From Lasioglossum baleicum (Eukaryota > Arthropoda > Insecta > Hymenoptera > Halictidae), in NCBI RefSeq assembly GCF_051020765.1, contig NW_027469101.1, positions 1-64,000 of the forward strand: DNA of 64,000 bases, given 5' to 3'. Position 1 is the first letter of the stretch, and the number at the start of each line of letters is the position of its first letter. A program made the position numbers and the translations under genes. Of the stretch, positions 36,530-48,200 are shown piece after piece. The notes below the pieces were generated by a model, which did no database searches, was not told the origin of the DNA, and saw only the letters and a program-made list of their open reading frames with translations.

Positions 36530-39500
36530 CTGTTTTCTTACACTACGTAGATATAAATTAGAAACTGGAAAGAAATGCATACGCTAAAATATCAAGATCA
36601 ATGAAATTAATGAAGGCCACTCAGTAGTGTCGCTACGACGTACCGTACCCAACTACAAGTCAACTACATTCGTGTCGTTCTGGAGCGTAGCTACGTATGC
36701 AGATAATCATATATAATAGCAGCAAATATAACAAAATATTGTCACAAACGTACACTCAACTAACTCAAAAGACACTTTTACTATGGAATACCAATTTTTA
36801 AAGCACAGATTGAAAATTTTGGGAAAAAATTGAAAATATCACATCAGTGAAGTACAGTATGTATAAATAAATGGAAAACTGGGTGAGAATGCATACGGTT
36901 CAAAATCATGGATAATGAAATAAACAAAGACCATACAGTAGGGTCGCTCCAATCTACCGGATGCAAGTACAAGACTACTCCACGCCTGTCGCTCCGGAAT
37001 CGTAGGAACGTATGCAGACAGTCATATAAAATAACAATTCATTTAACATAATATTGTCATGAACTTACACTCAAATAACTGCAATGTCACTTCTACTGAG
37101 AAATACAATCTTCTATACCAAAAATTACAAATTTGGAAAGGATCGAAATTATCATAACGGTAAATCACACTATATAGAAATAAATAGAAAACTGAGTAGG
37201 ACGGCATACGTTACAATATCAAAGTTAAGGAAATTAAAGAAGATCACACAGTAGTGTCGCATCGATCTACCGAACGCAACTACAATTCCAGTTCAGTCGG
37301 GTCGTTCCAGAAACGTAGGTACGTATACAGACCTTCGTATAAAATAACAGTCAGTTTATCACAATAACGTAAGAAACGTAATGTAAACTAATTCCAAAGG
37401 AACTTTTACCAAGGAATACAATTTTCTGTAATAAAAATTGAAGATATCATAACAATAAATTACAGCATGCTCATATAAATGCATGACAAGGATAAAATGC
37501 ATATGGAACAATGTCAAGGTTAAAGAAATTAACGAATTCCGGCCAGTAGTGGCGCTACGATATGCCGTGTGCAACTTCAAGACCACTCCATTCGTATCGC
37601 TCCAGAAGCCTGGGTACGTATACAGACAATCATATACAATAACTACATGTATATTAAAATATTGCCATAAAAGTACACTCAAATAACTCCATAGGTAGTT
37701 TTACTAGGAAATACAATCTTTTAATGTAAAAATCGAACATTTGGATGAAAATCGAAAATATCATGACATTAAATTGCTGTACGTTGAAATAAATGGAAAA
37801 ATATGGATAAATGCATACGGTTCAAAATGAAGATTGAGAAAATTTTCGATGACGATCCAGTATTGCCGCTCAGATCTACCGTATGCTACTACAAGACCTC
37901 AACAGTCGTGAAGCTACGGCATCGTAATAACGTATACAGACAATCATATAAAGTAACAACTAGTATAACAAAATAATGTCATAAATGTATAACCACCTAG
38001 TTCCAAAGACGCTTTTACTGAGGAATAAAATTTTATAAGATATAAATTGAAAAATTCGATGAAAATTGAAAACGTCATAAGAGCAAATTGCTGTATGTAG
38101 AAACGAATAGAAAACTGCGAATGAATGCGTACGGTACAATATTGCGGTTAAAAGAATTATCGGATGCCAACCAGTAGCGCCGCTACTTGCCTCGCCCTCG
38201 CAAGCCGTGACGATTCGGCAGCGTAGGTACGTATACAGACAATTAGATGAAAGAACAATGAGTGTAATAAAATATTGTCATAAACGTACACACAATTAAT
38301 TCCGAAGATACTTCTCCTCAGAAACAAAATTTCTGCAGTTGAAAGCTGGAAATTATGAAAAAAATCGTAATATCATAAAATAATGTTACAGTAAGTAGAT
38401 ATAAATCGTAAACTGGGAAATAATTCTTACGGCACTATATTAAAGTAAAAGCAATTAAGAATGAACGTAGACTATTGTTGCTCCGATCTTCCGTACGCAA
38501 CTACAATGACACTCCTGTCTTGCCGTTGCTGCATCGTATATTCGTGTACAGACAATCATATAATGCAACATCAAATTCAACAAAATATCTGCATAAACGA
38601 ATACTTATCAAATTCCAATGACACTTTTCCTAAAAAAGGAACTTTTCGCTTTAAAAATTGGGCATTTTGGAAATGATCGAAAATATCATAACAGCATATT
38701 ACAGTATACAGTAATAAATAGGGAACTGGAGAGGAATTCTTACGGTACCATATTGCGGTTAAGGGAAATAACAATGACCATAGAGTTTTGTCGCTCCGGT
38801 CTACGGAACGGTACTACAACACCACTCCAGCCGTGTCGCCCGTGCAGCGTATGTACGCATGCAGCCAATCGTATAAATAACAATAAGCATAACAAAATAT
38901 TGTCATGAACGCACAATCAATTAATTTTAAAGGCAATTTACTAAGATATAAAATATTTCATAATAAAAATTGAAAATTTTGAAGAAAAACGAAAATATCA
39001 CAATAGAAAGTTACAGTCTCTTTAGGTACATAGAAAGCTGTGAAGGAATGCATACAGTACAATAGTATGCTTACTGAATATAACGAAGATTATCCAGCAG
39101 TGCCGTTTCGACCTGCCGTATACAACTACAAGACCACGCCATTCGCGTCGCTCAAACAGCGTAGGTACCTATACGGACTGTCATATAGAATAGCCTTATG
39201 TTTAACAAAATAATGCCATAAGCTTACACTTATCTAATTTCAAAGACACTTTTGCTAAGAATCACAGTTTCTAAAACTAAAAATTGGAAATTTCGAAGGA
39301 AAGCGAGAATATCATAATAGTTAATTATAGTATTTACAAATAAATAGAAAACTGCGAAAGAATGCATACGGTACAAAATCAAGGTTAACGAAATTAACGA
39401 GGGCCATCCAGTAGTACCACTAGGAACTGCTGTACGCAGCTACCAGATATTGCCAGTCGTGTAGTCCTGGCAGCGCAGACACGTATGCAGACAATCATAT

Positions 39501-40354
39501 AAAATAACAACAAGCTTAACAAAATACTGTAATGAACATAAAATCAACTAATTCCAATGGAACTTTCACAAAGAAATACAATTTTTTTTTAAATATAATT
39601 GAAAATGATGAAAAAATATCGGAAATTTCATAACAGTATATCACAGTATGTATAAATAAATGGATGACTGGGAAAGTATGCATACGGTACAATATCAAGG
39701 TTAATGAAATTAAGGAAGGTCATACAGTAATGTCGATCCGATCGACCATGCGAAACAGCAAGACCACACCAGTCGGGTCATTCCGGCAGCGTAGGCATAT
39801 ATAGAGACAATCATATAACATTACTAAGAATTTACAAAATATTGTCACAAACGTACACTCAAGTAATTGCAATGTCACTTTTACTAAGAGATCCAATCCT
39901 TTAAACAAAAAATTGAAAATTTAAATAAAAAATCGCATTAACATAATATTAAATTACATTATCTGTAGAAATAAATTGAAAATTGGGGGAAAATGCATAC
40001 GGAGCAAATCAGTGATAAATAAATTAACGGAGACCATCCAGTAGTGCCGCTCTGTTCTGCCGTACGCTACTACAAGCCCTCGGCAGTAGAGTCGCCCAAA
40101 CAGCGTAGGTATATATACTGACAATCATGTAGAACAACAAAATGCATACCAAAATGTCGTCCGAAAAGTATGCTCACCTATTTACGTCGACACTTTTATT
40201 ACGAAATACAGTTTTTTTAAATAAAAATTTTAAATTTTGAAAAAAATTGAAAATATCAGTACAGCAAATTACAGTATGCATTTATAAATGGAAAACTGGG
40301 AAAGTATGCGTGCGGTACAATATCAAGGTTAGAGAAATTAACGAAGATAGTACA

Positions 40355-40380
40355 GAAGAAGAAGAAGAAGAAGAAGAAGA
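40355..40380 (+). repeat. (GAA)n microsatellite inside a B unit
   Basis: A 26-base perfect GAA tract follows AGATAGTACA. In this unit the tract stands where the GC-rich box should be (GTCGCTCCG copies, TACCG, CGCAACTAC); the sequence then rejoins B at AATCATATAAAATAAC. The tract is perfect while the surrounding satellite is heavily mutated, so it is probably younger than the unit. Confidence 0.9.
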
Positions 40381-42149
40381 TAGCAAGTACGTACAAAATA
40401 AATCATATAAAATAACAAAGAATTTAATATAATATTGTCAAACGAACACACAACTAATTCCAAATATACTTTCACTTAGAAATACAATTTCCTAGAATAT
40501 AAATTCAAAATTTTAAACAAAAAATCGAAATAACCATAACAGTCAATTGCAGTATCTATAAATAAATGGGAAACTGTAAAGAAATGCAGATGGTACATAA
40601 TCAAGGTTAATCAAATTAACAAAGACCGTTCTGTAGTGCCGCTTCGATTTGCCGTACGCGACTGTAAATTGCACTATGTAGAAATAAATAGGAAACAGTG
40701 AAGGAACGCTTACGGTAGAATACTAAGGTTAAAGTAATTAGCAAAGGCCATCCGGTTGTGTCGCTCGGATCTGGCGAACTCAACTGCAAGAGCACACTAG
40801 TCGTGTCGCTCTGGTAGTGTAAGTACGCATACATAAAATCATATATGACGACAACAAATTCAACAAAATATTCTCCTAAACGTAAACTCAACTAATTCAG
40901 CAGACTCTATTACTAAAAAATGCAGTTTTGATAATTATAAACTGGAAATTTTGATAAAATCACAAACATGACAACATTAAATTGCAGTTTGCATAAATAA
41001 ATGGAAAACAGGGGAAAACATTAATACAGAATAAAATCAAGGTTAAAGTCATTGACGAAGACTATGCAGTAGTGCCGCTCTGATATACCATACGCAACTA
41101 CAAGACCACTCTAGTCGTCTCGTTACGGAATCGTACATATGTATACAGGCAATCGTATGAAATGACCACAAGATTGACAAAATATTGTCATAAACGCACA
41201 CTTAACTATCTCCAAAGGCAGTTTTACAAAGAAATATATTTTCATAAAATAAGAATAAAAAATTCCGAAGAAAAATCGCAATTACCATAACAGTAAATGA
41301 GAGTATTTGTATATAAATAGAAAACTACGAAAGGGTACATAGAGTACATGATTATAGTTATGGAAATTAACGAAGGCCATCCAGTAGCAGCGCTTCGATT
41401 TGCAGTACTGAAGAACAAGGCCACGACTGTCGTATCGCTCCCCCAGCGTACGTACAAATACAGAGAGTCATGTAAAATAATATTGAAATTAACAAAATAT
41501 TGTCCTGAACGTACACTCAACTAATTCCAAAGATACATTAATTATGAAATGCTATCTTTTAAACTAGAAATTGAATATTTTGATGAAAGTCGAAGATATA
41601 ATGACAGAAAGTAACAGTATGTATAAATAAACGGAAAACTGGAAAAATTGCTTACGGTAAAAAATCAAGGTTAAAGAAACTATCAAAGACCGTCCAGTAG
41701 TGACGCTCCGATCTGCCGTTCGCAAACACAACACCTCGCCAGATGTATCGCCCAGGCAGCGTAGGCGTTTATACAGACAATCATATAAATTGACGCCAAG
41801 CGTAACGTGACATGGACGTAAACGTAAACACAACTATCTCACGAGGCACTATTATTAAGGAATACAATTTTCAAAATTAGAAATTGACAATTTTGGAAAA
41901 AAATCGAAGATACGATTACAGTAAATTGCAGTATGTAAAAATAAATAGAACACTACAAATGAATGCATACGGTACAACATTATGGTTAGTGATATTTACG
42001 AAGACCATACTGTACAGTCGAATCTGATCTACCGAACGCACTTGCAAGACTACTTCAATCGTGACGCGACGGAAGCGCAGTATGTATACACACAATCATG
42101 TAATATAAACAGTAAGTTAAACAAAATGATGCCCTAAGCGAACACTCAA

Positions 42150-42187
42150 CTAATTATGAAATTATAGATTATATAATTATAATTGTA
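42150..42187. repeat. AT-rich filler replacing most of a B unit
   Basis: After CACTCAACTAATTATG the normal B sequence is lost, and a short A/T filler containing ATTATATAATTATAAT, which is nearly self-complementary, leads straight to GTAGACCATCCAGCAGTGCC, the start of the next GC-rich box. Roughly 170 bases of the expected unit are missing. This resembles deletion repair with templated filler. Confidence 0.5.
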
Positions 42188-42954
42188 GACCATCCAGCAG
42201 TGCCGCTCCGATCTGCCGTACGCAACTACTAGAGCACTCCAGCCGTGTCGATCTGGATGCATCGGTACGTATATAACCAATCATATAAAATGAGAAAGAA
42301 TTTAATATGCTCTTGTCATAAACATACAAACAAATAAATCCAAGGATACTTTTACTAGAAGATACAATATTTTAAAATAAAAATTGAAAATTTCGAAGAA
42401 AATCGAAAATATCAAAAGAATAAATTACAGTGTTTAAAAAAAAAAAATAAAACAGAAAACTGAGAAAGAAGGCATACGGTTCAAAATCAAGGTTAAATAA
42501 ATTAACGAAGACCATACAGTAGTCTCCCTCCAATCTCCCGAACGCAACTACAGAACCTGGCCAGTCGTGTCGCTTCGATAGCGTTGGAACGTATACAGAC
42601 TCTCATACAAAACAGCGATAAACTTAGCAATGTTTCTTGATGAACGTATACTCAACTACATCAAATGACGCATTTACAAAGAAATACAATTCCTTAAACT
42701 ATAAATCGAAAATATTTATAAAAATCGATTATATCATAACAGTGAATTACAATATGTATAAACAAATGGGAAACAGGGAAAAATTGCAATACAGTATAAA
42801 AGCAAGGTTAAAGAAATTAACAAAGACCATGCAGTAGTGCCGCACCCTTCTGCCCCATGCTGCTATAAAGCTTAGCCAGTCCTGTCTCTCCGACGGCGTA
42901 GGTGCCTATACAGACACTTATACAAAATAATAATAAGTTTATCAAAATAACGTT

Positions 42955-43320
42955 GTGACGCCAGCCAACGCATCACCAGACGCATCGCCCAGAGTGCAAT
43001 CGTAGCAAAACCAGCCAAAGCCAGACAACACATGACTTGAAACCGCCTACTCAACCAGAAAATTATAGTATGAAAACCGAGCGCAAACGAATAAAGCAGT
43101 TCTATATTATACCTGATACGGAACGTTTCTATATTTGTATACCTATCCTGAAAACCTATGTTGAATATGTAAGACTATTCAATATCTGTATTACACTTAT
43201 TTTACGGAATAAGTATTAATATAAGTTACCTAGTTTCTTCTAGAAGGAGTCTCTTCCACCAAGGTTGACGAACCGTCCGTTTATATTTTATTTTTACACT
43301 TGTCACACATTTCCCGTGAC
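42955..43320 (+). mobile_element. Dispersed element E, copy 2, inserted in satellite B
   Basis: A 366 bp copy of the element seen at 18,897-19,331, in the same orientation relative to the window but inside reversed B units, hence opposite relative to B. It opens GTGACGCCAGCCAACGC, has one full and one partial minisatellite unit (CAGCCAACG at 42,962; CAGACAACA at 43,022), then the single-copy 3' part (ACACTTATTTTACGGAAT, CCTTTATATTTT-like A/T stretch, CTTCCACCAAGGTTGACG). The 3' end carries a perfect GTCAC (43,302-43,306) / GTGAC (43,316-43,320) hairpin with a 9-base loop. The B flanks are TTTATCAAAATAACGTT on the left and AATGTCATAAACGTACAC on the right, the same place in the B unit as for copy 1. 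There is no coding capacity; the class is unknown. Confidence 0.62.
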
Positions 43321-44443
43321 AATGTCATAAACGTACACTCACCTAATTCAGACGACACCTTTACTATGAATTACAGATCTTTAACGAAAAATTTATAATT
43401 TTCAAGAAATCAAACAGACCATAACAAGTAAATAAGTGTATATGAAGGTAAATAGAGCAACAGTCCTGTTGCTCCTGGACTGTAAGTACGTATAGGGATA
43501 ATTATATAAAATGACAATGAACTAATCAGGATATTGCCGGAAACGTACACTCAACTAATTCCAAGCATACTTTTACTAGTAGTTACAATATTTAAAATTA
43601 TAGATAGGAGATATTGAAAATAATCCGATATTTCAGAACAATAAATTACCATATGTAGTATTAAACAGAAATGTGAACAAGACGCAGCCTGTACAATACC
43701 ATGATAAAAGAAATTAACGAAGACCTGCACGTACTTCCGCTCCGATCTGCAGAATGCAACAACAAGACCTCGCCAGTCGTGTCGCACAAACAGTGTCGGT
43801 GCGTATACTGACAATCACATAGAATAACAGCAAGTTTAACAGAATAATGTCGCAAACGTACAATCTACTACATCCAAAGGCACTTTTACTTAGAGGTCCA
43901 ATTATTTAAAATAAGGATTGCCAATTTTGAAAACAATCGGAACTATCACAATAGTAAATAACCATGTGCACAAATAAATGGGAAACTGGAAGGAAATGCA
44001 TGCGGTACAATATCAATGTTAAAGAAAGTAACGTAGATTATACAGTAATGGCGCACCGACCTGCCGCACGCATCTACACAACATCGCCAGCCGTACCGCT
44101 CATACAGCGTAGGTGCGTATACAGAATATTACATAAAATAACAATATGTTTATCATATAACATATGTTCGCTCAACTAATTGCAACGACACCTTTACTAC
44201 TAAATACAATGCTTTAAACTTACGATTGGAATTTTGAAAAAAATCGAAATTATCATAACTGAAAATTACAGTATGCAAAAATAAATGGAAAACTGGCAAA
44301 AACACATACGGTACAAAATAAGGGATAAACGACCTCGCCAGTCGTGTCGCACAAACAGCATCGGTGCTTATATTGGCAATCATATAAAATAACAATTAGT
44401 TTATCAAAATAATGTCATAAGTGTACAATCATCTAATTCACAC
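43321..44443 (-). repeat. Satellite B, block IV (after element E2)
   Basis: About 3.5 reversed B units continuing the array after E2, starting AATGTCATAAACGTACAC. One unit lacks most of the AT-rich/GC-box boundary near 43,440-43,470, and another has lost about 70 bases near 44,328. The block ends in CATCTAATTCACAC at about 44,443, where it abuts family A. No gene is seen. Confidence 0.88.
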
Positions 44444-45009
44444 TAAGCATAAGCTTAATTCACGGTATGAATATTAAAGCATACCGTCAAATCGTTGTAG
44501 TTCGTTACCCACTGATACAGATACAAACCTACTACCGAAAGCCTTACATTCCGCGAATGTCACAGGCCTCACCCATAATAAAACTTCGTGTTCAGAGAAA
44601 GAAGTTAGTACTTATTTCATTGACGGGCACTATAACTTCATGAGTAAAGTAGAAGATCGAGCGTTGAACACCTCGAGAACGTTGCCACCTTGTGTGAGAG
44701 ACGAACGGCTAAGTGAAAAGCTTTACCTATCCAGAGATTCCGAGAGTCAAACTAGGAATTCCTGGAGCAAATCCAGTGACAGTGCTGGCAATGGACACCT
44801 TAATTCAGGATATGAATATTAAAGTAGAGAGCCATACCGTTGGAGAACATTACCAAATGGTACAAAATCAATCTTTCAACCGGATACCTTACCTTCAGAG
44901 AACCTAACCCGCTGTAGCGAGTGTCACGTTTAGTGCTAAAGAAATAAGAAAACATTTTAGAAGAAGGAAACTTTGTCTCTAGTTCATTCTATGTATACAT
45001 AAAATACAT

Positions 45010-45210
45010 TCGGGAACGCTACCACCTTCTATGAGTATCGAACGGCGAATACAATAACTTTACCCATACTGTGATTCCTTGAGCGCAACCAAGAATTCCT
45101 GTAGTCGATAGTCAAAGCGATCACGGTACTTTCTACTTTGAGAGTCGAACGTAAAAGTCAACAGCTCCACCTATTCTGTGATTCCGAGATTCAAACCAGG
45201 TACTCCGGGA
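45010..45210 (+). repeat. Partial tandem duplication in an A unit (~97 bp)
   Basis: TTCAC/G landmarks flanking this unit lie about 442 bases apart instead of ~345. The segment from GGGAACGCTACCACC through CCAAGAATTCCTG is followed by a second version starting GTCAAAGCGATCACGGTAC and running to CCAGGTACTCCGGG. Both contain the ACCACCTT, CGAACGG, TCACCTAT and GTGATTCC landmarks once each. Confidence 0.7.
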
Positions 45211-48200
45211 ATATATCCGCTGAACCGTATTGGCAATAAACGCCATAATTCATGTTTTGAATATTAATGTAGAATGTCAAACCATTTGAGAATATTTCCA
45301 ATTGCTATTAAATCAAACGTATTACTGATGACCATACCCTCCGAAAGCCTAACGCGCTCTATCGAGTGGATGGCAAGGTGTTCAGAGGCACAAGCTATAA
45401 TACATTTTAGGCCCGGGCACCTTAGTTTCATGTATGAAGTAGAAGATTGAGTGACAATCCGCACGGGAAAGCTACCACATTCTTTGGGAATCGAATGGCG
45501 AAACCAATAGCTCCACGCATCCTGTGCCTTCTATAGCTAATGCAGGTTCTCCTGGAGTAAATCCGCTGAACAGTATTGGTAATCGACACCCGAATTCACG
45601 GTTTGCATATTAAAATCCAGCGTCATGCCGTGTGAGAACGTTATTGAATGATATAAAGTCATACGTTCAACCGAATGCCATACCGACCGGGAAAAAAACA
45701 CACCGTGCCGTGAGTATAACATCGTGATCAGAGAAAGAAATTAGTCTCCATTTCAGTGACGAGCACCTCAACATCATGAATGAAATACAAGATGGAGGGT
45801 CAAACCCTTGAAGAGTGTTACCACCGTCATTGCGATTTGAACAACTAAGTCAATAGCTTCACCGAATGTGTGATTCCGCGAGTCAAACCAGGTAATCCGA
45901 CAATAAATCCGCTGTAGAGTATTGGCAATATATACCCTAATTCGCGGAGTGAACATTAAAATAAAGCGTCACCCCCGTGAGAGTGATACTAATTGCTATA
46001 AACTCAAACGCTTCACCGAATGCCTTAACGTCCGAGAAGCTAACCCGCCCAATCGGAAATGTAGCTTTGGGTTTATAGAAGCAAATCAGTTTTCAATTTA
46101 GTGACGTCACCTAAAATTCATGTTTGAATTAGAATATCGAGGGTCAAACCGCTCAAGAAAGTTACCACCTTCTATGAGATTAGGACGGGTAAGTCAGTAG
46201 CTTCCCATATCCTGTGATTCCGAAAGTCAAACGAGATATACCGTCAGTAAATGCGCTGTACAGTATTGGCAATAGATACGTTAATTCGCAGATTGAATAT
46301 TAAAATAGAGCGTCGCACCGTGTGAGAACTTTATCAATTCCTACCAAGTCAAACGTTTTACCGAATGCCTTTACGTCCGGGAAACTAACGTGCCGTATCG
46401 AGAGTGCAACTTGGTGTTTAGACACTCACATTAGTATACATTACAGTGATGGCATCTTATATTCATGAATGAATTAGAAGGTCGAGGATAAAGCACATAG
46501 GGACCGTTACCACCTTCTTGGAGAGTGGAACGACTAAATCAACAATTTTACTTATCAATCGTTTCCGAGAGACAAACCAAGTATTCCGGGAGTATGTCCG
46601 CTGAATAGTATTTGCATTAGGCACCTTAATTCACGGTGTGAATATGAGGGTAAGGAGTCAATCCGTTTGAGAACTATACAAATTGGTATGAATACAAACG
46701 TTTTACTGAAAACCTTAGCCTCTGAACGCCTAACGCCATGTATCGAGAGCATAACGTCATGTTGATTGGTACAAGCTAGTATACATTTTAGTGACGCGTG
46801 CCACAACTTCATACACGATATAGAATATCGAGGGTCAAACAGTTCAAGAACGTTGTCTCAATCTTTGAGAGTCAAACGGATAAGTTAGTAGCATCACCTA
46901 TCTTTTGATTCTGAGAGTCAAACCAGCTATACCCGGAATAAATCAGCTGCACAGTAATGGCAATAGACACATTAGTTCGGGGTATCAATGTTAAAGAAGA
47001 TCGTCAAACCCTTGATGAATGTTACCGATAGGTATAAAGTCATACGTTTTACCGAAGACCATACAGTCCGAAAAAATCAACCGCTGCATCGAGTGTATAA
47101 CTGCGCGTTCAGAGAGACAAATTATTATACATCGTTGTGTTTCGCGCCTCAGTATCATGTACGAATAAGTGGATCGACGGTCAAACTGTTCCCGAACGAT
47201 ACCACCACCCTTGAGAGTCGGAAGGCTAATACAACAGCTTCACCGACCTATGATTCGAAGAGACAAACCAGGAGATGCGGGCGTATATCCGCTGAACGGT
47301 ATGGGCAGACGACATCTTAATTCACTCCATGAATACTGTAGTACAGTATCGAACCGTTTTCGAGCGTTACATATTGGTATCAAGACATCCTCACGACCGA
47401 AGGCCTTTCCTTCAGCGAAGCTAACCCGCTCTATCGAGAGTATGACTTCGTGTTTAGGCAAATACATTAGTATACAATTGAGTGACGTCAGCTTGTCTTC
47501 GTGTATGAATTAGAAGACCGAGTGTAAAACCGTTCGAGAAAGTTGCCTTCCTCTTTGAGTGACGAACGGCTGAGTCGATATCTTCACCTGTCCTGTGATT
47601 GCAAGAGTGAAGCCTGGCCTTCCAGGGATAAGTCCATAGAACAGTATTGGAATTAGGCACCATGTATTACGGTTTGAATATTAATGTAGAGCGTGAAACC
47701 GTTTAAAAACGTTACCAGTTGGTATAAAGTCAATCGTTTTATCAATTATCATACCTACCGAGAAACTAACACGCTGCAGCGAGTTTGTTGCTTAATTTAA
47801 ACGGTGCAAATTAATTTACATTGGAGTGGCGGGCACCTTCATTTCATGTAGGAAGATGGAGTGTCAAACGGCTCGAGAACGTTACCACCTTCTGTGAGAG
47901 ACGAACGGCTAAGTTAATAGTTCACCTATCCTGTGATTCGGAGAGTTGAACCAGATATTCCCCGGAGTAAATCCTCTGTACAGTATTGACCGTACTATTG
48001 GGAATGTACAGAGTCCAGACTTTGTAGAAGGATACACAATGGTAGAGAGTCAAACTGTACACAGAGGTCCTTACATTTCGAGAACCTAACCCGTTGTGTT
48101 GGGTGTATAACTCCTTGCCCAGGGAAACAAATTAGTATACATTTTCCAGACGGGCACCATAATTCCATGCATGAATTAGAAGATCGATGATCAAACCTTT

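Larger units (their letters stand above)
36530..42954 (-). repeat. Satellite B array, block III (inverted)
   Basis: About 20-21 monomers of family B, same orientation and landmarks as the block ending at 29,468. It starts part-way through a unit (CTTACACTACGTAGATATAA standing for ATTACAGTATGTAGAAATAA). This follows the phase at which the earlier B block stopped, with only about 8-15 bases unaccounted for, so the 29,469-36,529 composite appears to be inserted in one B unit. Irregular spots are a (GAA)n tract replacing the GC box at 40,355, a deletion at 40,664-40,672, and an AT-rich filler at 42,150-42,187. Element E2 interrupts at 42,955. No gene is seen. Confidence 0.92.

Noticed and set aside
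42955..43320. GTGAC at both ends of E2 as a target-site duplication
   Set aside because: The B consensus at this site reads TTGTCAT, and copy 1 also has a related word at both ends, so GTGAC more likely belongs to the element. No duplication is claimed.
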